From positions 1-37,353 of the forward strand of contig NZ_PKQP01000017.1 of the NCBI RefSeq assembly GCF_002887735.1: DNA of 37,353 bases. The letters run 5' to 3'. Both the position numbers and the translations under genes were made by a program. The notes under the pieces were generated by a model. The model did no database searches and was not told where the DNA came from. It was given only the letters and a program-made list of their open reading frames with translations. This stretch comes from Stenotrophomonas bentonitica (lineage in GTDB: Bacteria > Pseudomonadota > Gammaproteobacteria > Xanthomonadales > Xanthomonadaceae). Below, piece after piece: positions 1 through 8,635 of the stretch (position 1 is its first letter; each line of letters begins with the position of its first letter).

Positions 1-15
1 GAGAAGCAGTACGCA

Positions 16-720
16 CTAAACGGCTGACGACTGTCTACAAAATCCTGGGCGATTCACCTCGTCCGTGAGCTCTACTCTAATTGCCTTGTACTCAGAGTCG
101 GCGGGAAAAATATCGACCACATCGCCAGACACACGGAACGTGCCACGCTTCAGGGTCCGCTCAGTCCTGTCGTACTGAAGCGATGCAAGCCGACGCAGGA
201 AGTCCCTCTGATCCAGTTCGATTCCAAGCGCAAGCTCAACCTGCAGATCCCGGTAGCTCTGTGGGTCTCCCAGTCCATAGATTGAGGACACCGAAGCGAC
301 AACAATCACGTCTCTACGCTCAATCAGAGACTTCGTAGTCGATAGTCGAAGCCTCTCAAGGTGATCATTGATGGCTGAGTCTTTCTGGATGTAACGATCG
401 CTACCTGGGATATAGACCTCTGGCTGGAAGAAGTCGTAGTAGGAAACGAAATACTCCACGGCGTTCTCGGGGAACAGCGCCTTCATCTCCCCGTAGAGCT
501 GAGCAGTCAACGTCTTGTTTGGCGCAAGAATGAGCGTGGGTCGCTTCAGCCGATGGATCACATTGGCCATCGTGAAGGTCTTCCCTGACCCTGTAATTCC
601 CTTCAAGGTCTGATGTGTTGCTCCCTCCTCGATGCCAGCAATTAGCCTGGCAATCGCTTCGGGTTGATCCCCGGCCGGCGTATGATCCGAATGCATTACG
701 AACATATCTGTTGACATCAC
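16..720 (-). pseudogene. uvrB: Truncated UvrB (excinuclease ABC subunit B, N-terminal third)
   Basis: UvrB is the DNA-damage-verifying helicase-like subunit of the UvrABC nucleotide excision repair complex and is normally about 670 aa. This reading frame gives only 234 aa. The N-terminal part is unmistakable: the GITGSGKT Walker A motif near residues 41-48, the nucleotide-binding segment containing APNKTLTAQL, and the beta-hairpin region with YYDFFQPEVYIP and SSIYGLGDP, which inserts between DNA strands. Similarity ends near residue 222 (about position 55). The last dozen residues (EVNRPGFCRQSSAV) do not look like UvrB and a stop follows. Helicase motifs IV-VI and the C-terminal UvrC-binding motif are therefore missing. 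The base composition is less G+C-rich than expected for a Stenotrophomonas housekeeping uvrB, so this is probably a second, broken, acquired copy. A frameshift rather than a deletion cannot be excluded because the window ends 15 bases further on. Confidence 0.85.
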
Positions 721-890
721 TTACGCTCCTACTGGCTCATTCTTGATCGTTAGAGGAACTATTCCCGTCTCACAGACTCCATCCCATATGTGCGAGCGGA
801 ACCAAGGGGGCTGTACGAATGCTATCTTTGGGCGAGTTCCTTTCAGGTGAGCCTGGCAACCCATGCCTGACTAGCGCTAGGGCGTGAGCT

Positions 891-908
891 GGCATGTCGT
901 TACATGCC
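891..908. terminator. Small hairpin downstream of the bestrophin gene
   Basis: GGCATGT (891-897) and ACATGCC (902-908) form a perfect 7-bp stem with a CGTT tetraloop, about 40 bases past the stop codon of the minus-strand bestrophin gene. A separate perfect palindrome, CTAGCGCTAG, lies at 871-880. There is no T-tract on the minus strand, so termination is only a possibility. No gene is visible between 721 and 950. Confidence 0.3.
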
Positions 909-950
909 GGAGCGGCCTCAGAAGTGCACCCGCCGCCCTCCGCTCACGCC

Positions 951-1874
951 TCACTCCTCCCTACCTGGCTGCTGTACCGACTCCTGATCGACCGCAGTCA
1001 GAGCCAGCGTTGACATTAGCTCTGTCTCGATCGTCCTCTGCATTGAGTAGATCGGGAGCGCGTTCGGCGCGGAACTGAATGGCTCCTCCAGCTGACGGCC
1101 CAGCGCATCGAGACCAAAAAACGTGTACGCCACAATGAGCACCGGTAAAAAGGTCCACCACCCCAATGTTCCTGCCAGCGCAAAAGGAAGTGTTGTGCAG
1201 AATACGATCGCAGTCCGGTGAAGCAGCAGCGAATACGAGAATGGAATCGGAGTATTGAGTATCCTCTCGCACCCCCCCTGGATACGAGCCAAGTTGGCAA
1301 GCTGCTTATCCATCACCGAGTACTGAATCGAGTCGATCCTTCCCTCATGAGCCAGATGGGCAAGCTTCAAGCCAATGCCCTGGAGCACAGCGTCCGTCGG
1401 ATTCGGGCCTTGTGATGCCTTGCCAATATCCCACCAAGGTGCGATCGCATGGGCTTCGTCGGCCCGGCGCAGTCGAGAATAGAGGCCAGCACTGAAGCCA
1501 CACAGGCCTCGCAGGATCTGTGCTCGGCTGTTTGGATCCAGCAGGGACGTCTGCCTGGCTATTGAGCGACACGCTATGACCAGGTCACCCCAAAGGTGCC
1601 TCGCCTCCCACCATCTGGAGTAGCAAGCGTTGTTTCGAAAGCTCATGAATACGGAAAGTGCGATACCAATGAGCGTGAACGGAACGGCACTGAAGCGAGC
1701 AAAGATTCCTGGATGCTCCGTTGATGCGAGCACCGCTCCTGCGGTCACAATGCTAATCAGTAGTAGATGCAATGCGATCCTGGGCAGGATGGTACCCCTG
1801 ACGGCAAACGCAACGTCCCACAACGTCGGCTGCCTTCGCATTCTCGTTTCAACATCTGGGAGACGGTGTGTCAT
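951..1874 (-). CDS. Bestrophin family (UPF0187) inner-membrane protein
   Basis: The 307-aa product belongs to the bacterial bestrophin-like family (UPF0187/YneE type), pentameric channels of the inner membrane; characterised homologues conduct small ions. The family signature is present. An N-terminal hydrophobic pair lies at about residues 30-50 and 60-80, followed by SFRNNACYSRWWEARHLWG. Later come CERILNTPIPFSYSLLLHR, two more membrane segments (about 215-255) and FFGLDALGRQLEEPF, which in bestrophins forms the cytosolic region after the pore helices. The length matches the family. The start at 1874 places this signature at the usual distance from the N terminus. It is the third minus-strand gene after the regulator and kinase, 120 bases beyond the kinase stop, so it may or may not share their transcript. 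The transported ion cannot be read from the sequence. Confidence 0.85.
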   Translation of the reverse strand: MTHRLPDVETRMRRQPTLWDVAFAVRGTILPRIALHLLLISIVTAGAVLASTEHPGIFARFSAVPFTLIGIALSVFMSFRNNACYSRWWEARHLWGDLVIACRSIARQTSLLDPNSRAQILRGLCGFSAGLYSRLRRADEAHAIAPWWDIGKASQGPNPTDAVLQGIGLKLAHLAHEGRIDSIQYSVMDKQLANLARIQGGCERILNTPIPFSYSLLLHRTAIVFCTTLPFALAGTLGWWTFLPVLIVAYTFFGLDALGRQLEEPFSSAPNALPIYSMQRTIETELMSTLALTAVDQESVQQPGREE

Positions 1875-1994
1875 GCCAACCTCTGATTCATTGATCGACT
1901 GCTGGCGTCGATACGCCTAGGCAACAAATTCCTTCCACTTGAGTTCGAAATGCGAATGACATCACGCCGTTCGCATGACACTGCTACAGCAGGT

Positions 1995-4016
1995 CTAAAG
2001 CAGTTCATCGTCGGCAGCCTCGGGCATCCATAGTTCAATGACCGTCCCTGTCAGGCCGGTTCTCACTACCGACAGGCTGCCACCGTGGCGGTTGGCAAGC
2101 ATCTGACTGATGGAAAGACCCAGCCCAGTACCTTGACGATGTTTGGTCGTAAAGAATGGCTCAAAAATTCGGACCAGAATGTCCTGAGGAATGCCGCTTC
2201 CAGTATCTGAGACTCGCAAAGCGACGCCAGGGTGACCATGAACGTCGTCAACGTCCAACGTCGCCAATCCCAGCGTTCCGCCCTTCTGCATGACATAGAT
2301 TGCATTGATCAGGAGGTTCACAAGAATTTGCTGCAGCTCGCCCCGATTGCCCGTTACGAGCCGTGTGGACAGGAAGTTCTTCTCTATCTTCACGGGATGG
2401 CGCTTGATGAGGTGTTGAATCAGGGGCAGCGTCTCCAACATCAGCGTGGCAGGCTCTAACAGCTCACTATGACCGGAGTACTCACTGGGCTTGGAGAACT
2501 GCAGCAACTTGGAAACAATGGTGCTGATACGCCCAATTTGATCCTCAATGAGGTCAATCTCTTCTCCAAACCCTTGACCCTCGGGCTCCCTGATCGAGTC
2601 ACGCAGAAGCTCGAGGTTCCCCTGCATGACGGCAAGCGGATTGTTGATCTCGTGCGCTATTCCTGCTGCGATCTCGCCAATTGTTGCCAGCTTCTCAGTG
2701 ACAATCAGGTGCTGGGTCGTCTCTTCCAACCGTCTATTGGCTAGTGCGAGACCAGCAGTTCGCTCCTCTACCCTGGAATTGAGCTCCTCGTTCCAGGCGA
2801 CCAGCTGCCGTTCCTTCTCTTCCAGCTGACAGAGCAGCTGGTCCAAGTGCGAAGCGACACGTCCGATTTCATCATTGGATGCCCCTGCTCCGGAGCGAGC
2901 ACTGCGGTCGCCCGCCTTGACCCGTCCAATTGCCTGATCCATCCGCTCAAGTGGCTTGAACACGCCGCGAGCGATGTACAGAAAAAGGGGTACGGTGATG
3001 ACTGCAACAAGGAGGCAACCGAACACGATCGCTCCGATGGAATTTCGACGGGCGGTGGTGAATGGCTCCTCCAGAAAGCCCACGAAGAGCATACCAATAG
3101 GTACGCCCCGGCCATTGAGAATGGGCATATAGCCGGCAATGTACCAATCATTGACTACGTAGGCTCTCGCCTGCCAGGTCTTTCCCTGGCCCAGCACGGC
3201 CTCGGCCACTTCAGAAGACACCCGTGTCCCCGACGCTGGGTTCCCTCCCGCCAACAACGCGTTGGTGCTGATGCGGGTATCACCAAGGAAGATGGAGGCT
3301 ATCCCTGTTGCGCCAGTACGCAGGGCCTTATCTCGGTAGACAAGATCAGTGATCTGCTTGATGAACTCGGTGTTGTGGTTCAGCAGAGTACCCGCAATCA
3401 AGACGCCAACCTGATTGTTTGGAAGTGCAACCGGCGTTGCAGCTTGAATCATTAGGCCCCGCTTCTCACTCTGGGCCGAATCGACAGGATTCCTTGCGTT
3501 ATGCGGACGAATGACCTCGGCCCGTGCGGCGAGCTTTGGGGAGATCTCCATCAGATCGTCCCGGCTTACCACCCCCACCTCCACGCTGGACGCTCCCTTC
3601 AGGGCCTTTTCGATGACTGACCAGTCCAAGTCAAGCTCAGCTGGCGAGGCCGGCTCACTACTAGCCAACAAGCGACCGTTTGAATCCAACAGTGCGATGA
3701 AGTCTAGTGAACCACCTTGGGCTTTCGACGCTAGTAGGCTGCCAAGCTCTGCATTCTTGTTGACCCCCTGGCTAATGACGCCATGGAAGCTCTGCGAATC
3801 AGCAATCGCAGCCAGCGTCGCGCGGTCGTTGACGAGCAGCTGGTTCATGTACTGTCCCGCAACTTTCAGGTCCCCGCCAACCTTCGAGGCGAGCAGTCGG
3901 TCGAAGCGCAAATCCCATTGGTAGATGAGTCCGCCGACGATAGCCGGCAGGATCACAAACATTGGAAGGATCGCGATTAGAAGCAGGCGGAAGCGAACTG
4001 AGCGCGCTCGGTTCAT
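1995..4016 (-). CDS. Cache-HAMP sensor histidine kinase (NtrB-like kinase core)
   Basis: This is a 673-aa inner-membrane sensor kinase. Residues 10-32 form the first membrane segment. Residues 33-320 are a large periplasmic region resembling the single-Cache sCache_3 type, ending in IGMLFVGFLEEPF just before the second membrane segment (about 325-348). A HAMP linker (349-400) and a coiled coil (400-445) follow. The HisKA box has the phospho-accepting His455 in GIAHEINNPL. The ATPase domain has N boxes around Asn567/Asn571, the G1 box DTGSGIP (604-610), FEPFFTTK and the G2 box GTGLGLS (629-635). Every catalytic motif is intact. The gene starts 10 bases after the stop of the upstream response regulator, so the two are co-transcribed and almost certainly cognate. 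The ligand is unknown; relatives of this Cache type often sense small organic acids. Confidence 0.9.
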   Translation of the reverse strand: MNRARSVRFRLLLIAILPMFVILPAIVGGLIYQWDLRFDRLLASKVGGDLKVAGQYMNQLLVNDRATLAAIADSQSFHGVISQGVNKNAELGSLLASKAQGGSLDFIALLDSNGRLLASSEPASPAELDLDWSVIEKALKGASSVEVGVVSRDDLMEISPKLAARAEVIRPHNARNPVDSAQSEKRGLMIQAATPVALPNNQVGVLIAGTLLNHNTEFIKQITDLVYRDKALRTGATGIASIFLGDTRISTNALLAGGNPASGTRVSSEVAEAVLGQGKTWQARAYVVNDWYIAGYMPILNGRGVPIGMLFVGFLEEPFTTARRNSIGAIVFGCLLVAVITVPLFLYIARGVFKPLERMDQAIGRVKAGDRSARSGAGASNDEIGRVASHLDQLLCQLEEKERQLVAWNEELNSRVEERTAGLALANRRLEETTQHLIVTEKLATIGEIAAGIAHEINNPLAVMQGNLELLRDSIREPEGQGFGEEIDLIEDQIGRISTIVSKLLQFSKPSEYSGHSELLEPATLMLETLPLIQHLIKRHPVKIEKNFLSTRLVTGNRGELQQILVNLLINAIYVMQKGGTLGLATLDVDDVHGHPGVALRVSDTGSGIPQDILVRIFEPFFTTKHRQGTGLGLSISQMLANRHGGSLSVVRTGLTGTVIELWMPEAADDELL

Positions 4017-4025
4017 TGCAGATTC

Positions 4026-5423
4026 CTAGGCTGATACATTCCAACTGGAGCACTTACGATCAATCGTCTTTCGCGATATGCCCAAGATCGTGGCCGCTCT
4101 TTCGCGATCTCCGCCAGTCTCACGAAGCACTGCAAGGATGTGCCTGCGCTCGACCTCCGAGAGCAGCCGGCTTCGTGGGTCAGAGAGTGACTCCAACCGC
4201 TCAAGCTGAGTCGGAAAGTGTCCGAGTATCAGGCTACGCTCAACGTAGTTGTGAAGCTCGCGGACGTTCCCGGGCCACGAGTAGCTCTGAAGATATGCCC
4301 GGATCCTTTCGTCGATCGGAATCGGTTGAAGGCCAAGCTGCAGCCCCAGCTCACGCATGAAGCCCGCCGCCAGCTCCAACACATCAGCGCCGCGGTCATG
4401 AAGGCGAGGAAGCGACACCTCGAGAACGTTGATGCGATAGTAGAGATCCGACCGGAATGTTCCATTCTTCACTTCCGCAACCAAATTCTTGTTGGTTGAG
4501 AAGATGAATCTGACATCGATCGGAATCTCCCGATCTGCGCCAACTGGTCGTATCCGTCTATCTTCAAGCATCCTTAGCAGCTTTCCTTGGAGAGCCAAGG
4601 GAAGATCAGCGACTTCGTCAAACAGCAATGTTCCGCCTTCTGCATAGGCGACCAGTCCTTGGCGAGACGAGTTCGCTCCACTGAACGTTCCTTTGAGACT
4701 CCCGAACAGTTCAACGTCAATCAACTCGCTGGGAACAGCTGCACAATTTATTGGAATGAAAGGATGAGATGCCCGTGCGGACAACGCGTGCAGCGATCTT
4801 GCGGCAACCTCCTTTCCAGAGCCGGATTCTCCAGTGAACAGCACGCTACTGGGCAGTGGTGCGACCTTCGCGATCAGATCCTTGGTGGCCTGAATCGCAC
4901 GCGAGCTACCTGTGAGCCTGTCTCGAAGCGCAGCTGGTGCACCGGAGCCATGTAGCTCGTGACGGAGAATGGCATTCTCCCGCCGTAGGCGACCGCGTTC
5001 CAGGCAGCGCGATATAGCGGCCAGCAACTGATTGGTTCTGAAAGGCTTGAGAAGAAAATCAGCCGCTCCCGCGCGGATAGCGCCGATAGCGGAATCCAAG
5101 TCTGCGTACGCAGTAATCAGAATGAAGTCGGCCAAGACCCCTCCCCTGCGCTGGTCCTCCAGCCACGCGATGCCACTCTTCCCTGGCAACACGTTGTCCA
5201 CAATCACGATGTCAAAGTGGCGCTCCGTCAGATGCTGCTCCGCTTCAATGGTGTCAGCTGCAGCTTCCACAACTTTGCATCGCGGTCGCAAGGCACGAAC
5301 CAAGAAGCTACGCATGCCAGGTTCGTCGTCAACGATCAGTATCGATGAGCGCGCAAGGTCCGGCCATGCAAGATCGCCGTTTGCGCGCTCTTCGGAAGAT
5401 TGGTTGGCGCTCTTTGGCGTCAT
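4026..5423 (-). CDS. Sigma54-dependent response regulator, NtrC family, variant GAFTGA loop
   Basis: The 465-aa protein has the three-domain NtrC layout. The receiver domain (about 27-140) has acidic residues Asp32/Asp33, phospho-acceptor Asp76, Thr104 and Lys126. The AAA+ domain (about 170-400) has Walker A GESGSGKE (198-205) and Walker B GGTLLFDE (263-270). A Fis-type helix-turn-helix lies at the C terminus (about 425-460, RERAATILGISRKT). It should activate RNA polymerase-sigma54 promoters when phosphorylated by the adjacent kinase. One oddity stands out: the sigma54-contact loop, normally GAFTGA, reads GTFSGA (245-250), with the functionally important threonine replaced by serine. No convincing sigma54 (-24/-12) promoter was found near the neighbouring genes, so its targets are unknown. 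It is the first gene of the operon with the kinase. Confidence 0.9.
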   Translation of the reverse strand: MTPKSANQSSEERANGDLAWPDLARSSILIVDDEPGMRSFLVRALRPRCKVVEAAADTIEAEQHLTERHFDIVIVDNVLPGKSGIAWLEDQRRGGVLADFILITAYADLDSAIGAIRAGAADFLLKPFRTNQLLAAISRCLERGRLRRENAILRHELHGSGAPAALRDRLTGSSRAIQATKDLIAKVAPLPSSVLFTGESGSGKEVAARSLHALSARASHPFIPINCAAVPSELIDVELFGSLKGTFSGANSSRQGLVAYAEGGTLLFDEVADLPLALQGKLLRMLEDRRIRPVGADREIPIDVRFIFSTNKNLVAEVKNGTFRSDLYYRINVLEVSLPRLHDRGADVLELAAGFMRELGLQLGLQPIPIDERIRAYLQSYSWPGNVRELHNYVERSLILGHFPTQLERLESLSDPRSRLLSEVERRHILAVLRETGGDRERAATILGISRKTIDRKCSSWNVSA

Positions 5424-5922
5424 GTTTCCCTCAGTACAATTGAAGCGTGGCTAGTTCCGTCGATTCGTGTTCGAGTTCATTTCGATCTTTCGACCGCTAG
5501 ATGACGGGTGACATATCGAACAAAACACCCCCTCTCACGACGTAGGACGTTGTGCACCAAAGGCCAGTCTGAGACGTTCAATGCTGTCGACCTCAGTCAT
5601 ATGCCAATCCGGAACTCTTGCCCTACGAGCCTAGTATCGACCTCTTGGTGGCCAAACGGACCGGGGGCTCCTCGCCATATTGCCCAGAGCGCCAATGGCC
5701 TCCGTGCCCCTCCAAGCCCCTCGGCGGTCGGTCGCCACGGGAGGCTGGAGAAGTCTCGCTCCCTTCGAGCGGATCATTACGCCAATTCGGCCATATGGGA
5801 AGCGCTGGGTGCGCGTTGTCCCCGCCTCGGCCGGAGCCACGCAGCGCGGCCAAGCGCGGGCGAGTCGATCCGCCTTGCAAGAAGGTCCAGGCCCTACCGC
5901 TCGCCTACCGGCATAGAGATGC
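5424..5922. other. Gene-poor stretch at an island junction
   Basis: About 500 bases between the response-regulator start and the end of the modC reading frame hold no recognisable gene. Several overlapping open frames exist on both strands, but none shows protein-like composition or a known motif. G+C content is lower than in the modC-moaA block. The region should contain the promoter of the regulator-kinase operon near 5430-5510, but no clear -10/-35 or -24/-12 pair was found. Confidence 0.5.
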
Positions 5923-6771
5923 CTATGCACCAGGGTCGTCTCCCATTTGCGCGGCTCGCGGGCAGATGTATCGTGGCTTTGGACTCTCTGAGTCTCCGAC
6001 TGACTGATGGTTGCTCTTCCCCTCAAGACCCGGGCTTGTTGGGGAGCCGACTAAGGATGGTAGAAGGCGGGGCTGACGGGTCGGCCTCTGACGCGAGCCG
6101 GGAGGAGAGATCAGTCGCCCATTTTCGATGCAGGCGATCTGGCCCCCAAATATCTCAATGTCGTTGGGATCATGGCTGATCAGCAGCAGTGGAATACCGG
6201 CCCCGTCCAGCACGGCCTCCAGCTCCTGCCGCAAGTGCTGGCGAAGATCCTGGTCCAGCGCGGAGAACGGTTCATCCAGCAGCAGCGCCTGCGGCTGCGT
6301 CACCAAGGCGCGTGCCAAGGCGGTACGCTGGCGCTGGCCGCCGGACACCTGCGAGGGCAGCAGATCACCCACCGTATCGATGCGGAATGCGTGCAACCAC
6401 TGCTCCACCGCATCGAAGCGCTGGCCGACCCGCGGATTCAACCAGCCCTTCTGCAGACCGAACGCCACGTTCTGGCGCACGCTCAGGTGTGGGAACAGCG
6501 CGTAATCCTGGAACACGTAGCCCAGCCGGCGGTGCTGCGGCGGCAGATCCACACCGGTGGCCGCATCGAACAGGGTCTGCCCCTGTAGGCGCACATGACC
6601 CTGGCCCGGCCTCAGCAGCCCGGCCACCGCCTTCAGGGTCAGGCTCTTGCCCGCGCCCGAGGGCCCGAACAGCACCACCTGCCGCTGCGTGCACTGCAGC
6701 GACACGTCCAATACGAAATCCTGGCCGGCCGCCTGCAGGCGACGCTGCACCTGCAGGTCAAGCCACATCAC
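5923..6771 (-). CDS. modC: ModC, molybdate ABC transporter ATPase, with an aberrant C-terminal tail
   Basis: ModC powers high-affinity molybdate import through ModB. The nucleotide-binding domain is complete: Walker A GPSGAGKS (36-43), Q-loop VFQDYALFPHLS, signature SGGQRQR (about 143-149), Walker B LLLDEPFSALD and the switch histidine in LLLISHDPND. Recognisable ModC sequence ends near residue 220 (around position 6112). The following 62 residues are rich in Pro, Ser and Arg, have no domain character and look like read-through into foreign DNA. The C-terminal molybdate-sensing (MOP) domain of the E. coli protein is absent; many short xanthomonad-type ModC proteins also lack it. The start overlaps the end of modB by 14 bases. 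A G+C shift coincides with the tail, so the 3' end of modC marks an island junction. Activity is probably retained. Confidence 0.88.
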   Translation of the reverse strand: MMWLDLQVQRRLQAAGQDFVLDVSLQCTQRQVVLFGPSGAGKSLTLKAVAGLLRPGQGHVRLQGQTLFDAATGVDLPPQHRRLGYVFQDYALFPHLSVRQNVAFGLQKGWLNPRVGQRFDAVEQWLHAFRIDTVGDLLPSQVSGGQRQRTALARALVTQPQALLLDEPFSALDQDLRQHLRQELEAVLDGAGIPLLLISHDPNDIEIFGGQIACIENGRLISPPGSRQRPTRQPRLLPSLVGSPTSPGLEGKSNHQSVGDSESPKPRYICPRAAQMGDDPGA

Positions 6772-7441
6772 GCAGCTCCCGGCGACGTCCGCCCACCAGC
6801 CGCGCGGCCAGCAGCAGGATCACGATGCACACCACCGAGGTCAGGATCACCAGCGCATTGGCCTTGCCGTCCTGGCCGGCCTGCACCGCTTCGTAGATGG
6901 CGATCGACAGCGTCTGCGTGCGGCCGGGAATGCTGCCCGCCACCATCAGCGTCGCGCCGAACTCGCCCATCGCGCGTGCAAACGCCAGCAGCAGGCCGGC
7001 GAGGATGCCGCGCCACGCCAGCGGCAGCGTGATGCGGAAGAACACCGCTGCTTCGGACACACCGAGCGTGCGTGCGGCCTGCTCCAACTGTCCATCCACT
7101 TCCTCGAACGCCGCGCGTGCCGGCTTGAACACCAGCGGCAGCGAGGCCACCGCCGCAGCGATCACCGCCGCCTGCCAGGTGAACACCAGGTTGATGCCGA
7201 ACCACGACTGCAGCCACGCGCCGATCGGGCCGTTGCGGCCGATCAGCACCAGCAGGTAATACCCCAGCACGGTCGGCGGCAGCACCATCGGCAGGGTCAG
7301 CAGCGAATCCAGCAGCTCACGGCCAGGAAATCGCCGACGTGCCAGCAGCGCGCCCAGTGCCACGCCCAGCACCAGATTGATCGCGGTGGCCCAGCCGGCC
7401 ACCTTCAGCGACAACCACAGTGCGCTCCAGTCGAGATCCAT
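6758..7441 (-). CDS. modB: ModB, molybdate ABC transporter permease
   Basis: The 227-aa product is the inner-membrane permease that forms the molybdate channel as a homodimer with ModC. It has five or six hydrophobic segments, starting at about residues 8-35, and the binding-protein-dependent transport motif. The EAA-type loop that docks onto the ATPase is visible as EQAARTLGVSEAAVFFRITLP near the middle. The characteristic ARAMGEFGATLMVAGSIPGRTQT follows. The length is normal for the family. It lies between modA (start 4 bases after the modA stop) and modC (overlap), giving the standard modABC order. The codon and base composition are very G+C-rich, like the moa genes upstream and unlike the flanking island DNA. 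Confidence 0.95.
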   Translation of the reverse strand: MDLDWSALWLSLKVAGWATAINLVLGVALGALLARRRFPGRELLDSLLTLPMVLPPTVLGYYLLVLIGRNGPIGAWLQSWFGINLVFTWQAAVIAAAVASLPLVFKPARAAFEEVDGQLEQAARTLGVSEAAVFFRITLPLAWRGILAGLLLAFARAMGEFGATLMVAGSIPGRTQTLSIAIYEAVQAGQDGKANALVILTSVVCIVILLLAARLVGGRRRELRDVA

Positions 7442-7444
7442 GCC

Positions 7445-8191
7445 TCAGGGCTTGCCGAACCCATGCTTGGCCAGGATCGCCTGGCCCTGTGCCGAACGCA
7501 CGAAGGTGGTGAAGCGCTTGGCTTCAACCGGTTGCGCACTGGCCTTGGTCACCGCCAACGGATAGGCAATGCGCCCCGCCACCGGCACCGCGAAGGCACG
7601 GCGCACCCGATCAGGCATCGCCTGCGCATCGGTGGCATAGACGAAGCCGGCATCCACTTCACCGCGCGCCACGTAGTCCAGCGACTGGCGAACGTTCTGC
7701 GTGGTGATGGTCTTGCCCTGCACCGACGGCCACAGGCCCGCCGCTTCCAGCGCGCCCTTGGCATAGCGGCCGACCGGCACGCTGTCCGGGTTGCCCAGTG
7801 CGATGCGCTGCACACCGGCACCGGCCAGGTCCTTCAAGGTACGCGGCGCAGCCTTGGCCTGCGGCGGCACCACCACCCACAGCGCGTTCACCGCGAACAC
7901 CTCGCGGGTGCCGGCCGCCAGCAGGTCCTGCTGCTGGGCCTGGTCCATCGTGGTTTCATCGGCCGACGCGAACACATCCACCGGCGCGCCGCGGCTGATC
8001 TGCTGCAGCAGCACGCCGGACGCGGCGAAGTTGAAATCGACCTTGGTTCCCGGGTGTGCCTTCTCATAGGCGGTGCCCAGTTCGCGGAAGCTCTCGGTCA
8101 AGCTCGATGCCGCCGACACCGTCAGGTCGGCCGCCAAGGCCGGCACCGTGGCCAGCAGTCCCAGCAACAACAGTCCAACTCGTTTCATCAT
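7445..8191 (-). CDS. modA: ModA, periplasmic molybdate-binding protein
   Basis: The 248-aa protein has a clear Sec signal peptide: MMKR followed by a leucine-rich core, with cleavage expected after about residue 20 (PALAA). The mature part begins with DLTVSAASSLTESF, the first oxyanion-binding loop of ModA/WtpA-type proteins. It continues with DFNFAASGVLLQQI and GAPVDVFASADETTMD, which complete the binding cleft, and later QNVRQSLDYVARGEVDAGFVY, the family's C-terminal lobe signature. It delivers molybdate (or tungstate) to ModBC. It is the first gene of modABC but may also be reached by read-through from the small gene ending 84 bases upstream. A purine-rich GGGGAAACC ribosome-binding site lies just before the start. 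I did not find a convincing ModE operator in the 8192-8275 leader. Confidence 0.95.
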   Translation of the reverse strand: MMKRVGLLLLGLLATVPALAADLTVSAASSLTESFRELGTAYEKAHPGTKVDFNFAASGVLLQQISRGAPVDVFASADETTMDQAQQQDLLAAGTREVFAVNALWVVVPPQAKAAPRTLKDLAGAGVQRIALGNPDSVPVGRYAKGALEAAGLWPSVQGKTITTQNVRQSLDYVARGEVDAGFVYATDAQAMPDRVRRAFAVPVAGRIAYPLAVTKASAQPVEAKRFTTFVRSAQGQAILAKHGFGKP

Positions 8192-8275
8192 TGGTTTCCC
8201 CGTTTGGTTGGGTTTAGATCGGTTTCACCGCCTATCCTTGGCATCGCAGGCGCTACATAGCTGGCCCGCCCAGAG

Positions 8276-8635
8276 CTAGGTAGAGGGTGCACGACGGTGC
8301 GGACCTCGTTGGCGCAGGCTGTCTCGTACATCCACATCGAATTGAAGCTGCAGCGAGATGTCATCATCCAGCGCAATGCCAAAACCCAGACCATCACGAC
8401 AGGGCAAACGTAATGCCAAGGACTGAACCGCTTCGCGAGGAAGCATCAACCGGCAGTACTCGCTCCCCTCCAGAAGCACCGCCTGTTGCCCTGCATGCAG
8501 TGATAGCACCATGCCCCAGCCGCGATCGCCGCCGAACCGCGTCAGGTTCTCCACCGATTCGCCGGCCAGCAACTGCGCTAGCTCCTCTTCATCAACGCGC
8601 AGACGAACTGCCTGCCGCTGTAGCTGGACTTTCAT
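8276..8635 (-). CDS. Small DUF7009-like protein between mobA and modA
   Basis: This 119-aa protein starts MKVQLQRQAVRLRVDEEELAQLLAGESVEN. That pattern (a basic start, a short hydrophobic strand, then RLRV-x-EE-x-x-x-L) resembles what I recall of the uncharacterised DUF7009 family, small soluble proteins often found in or near molybdenum and respiratory gene sets. No signal peptide, cysteine cluster or membrane segment is visible. Its ATG overlaps the mobA stop codon (ATGA), so the two are translationally coupled. Like mobA, it is less G+C-rich than moaE and modA on either side. A role in molybdenum metabolism is inferred from position only. The C terminus (RQRGPHRRAPST) is low-complexity and may be a read-through tail. 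Confidence 0.6.
   Translation of the reverse strand: MKVQLQRQAVRLRVDEEELAQLLAGESVENLTRFGGDRGWGMVLSLHAGQQAVLLEGSEYCRLMLPREAVQSLALRLPCRDGLGFGIALDDDISLQLQFDVDVRDSLRQRGPHRRAPST

Noticed and set aside
81..338. Plus-strand open frame inside the uvrB fragment
   Set aside because: It is antisense to clearly conserved UvrB sequence and has low-complexity composition.
5508..6179. Open frames in the gene-poor junction
   Set aside because: Overlapping frames on both strands with no motif, no clear ribosome-binding site and Pro/Arg/Ser-rich composition.
6647..8260. Long plus-strand open frame of 537 codons over modC, modB and modA
   Set aside because: It is rich in Arg, His and Gln, the usual antisense shadow of G+C-rich genes; the minus strand encodes well-conserved modABC.
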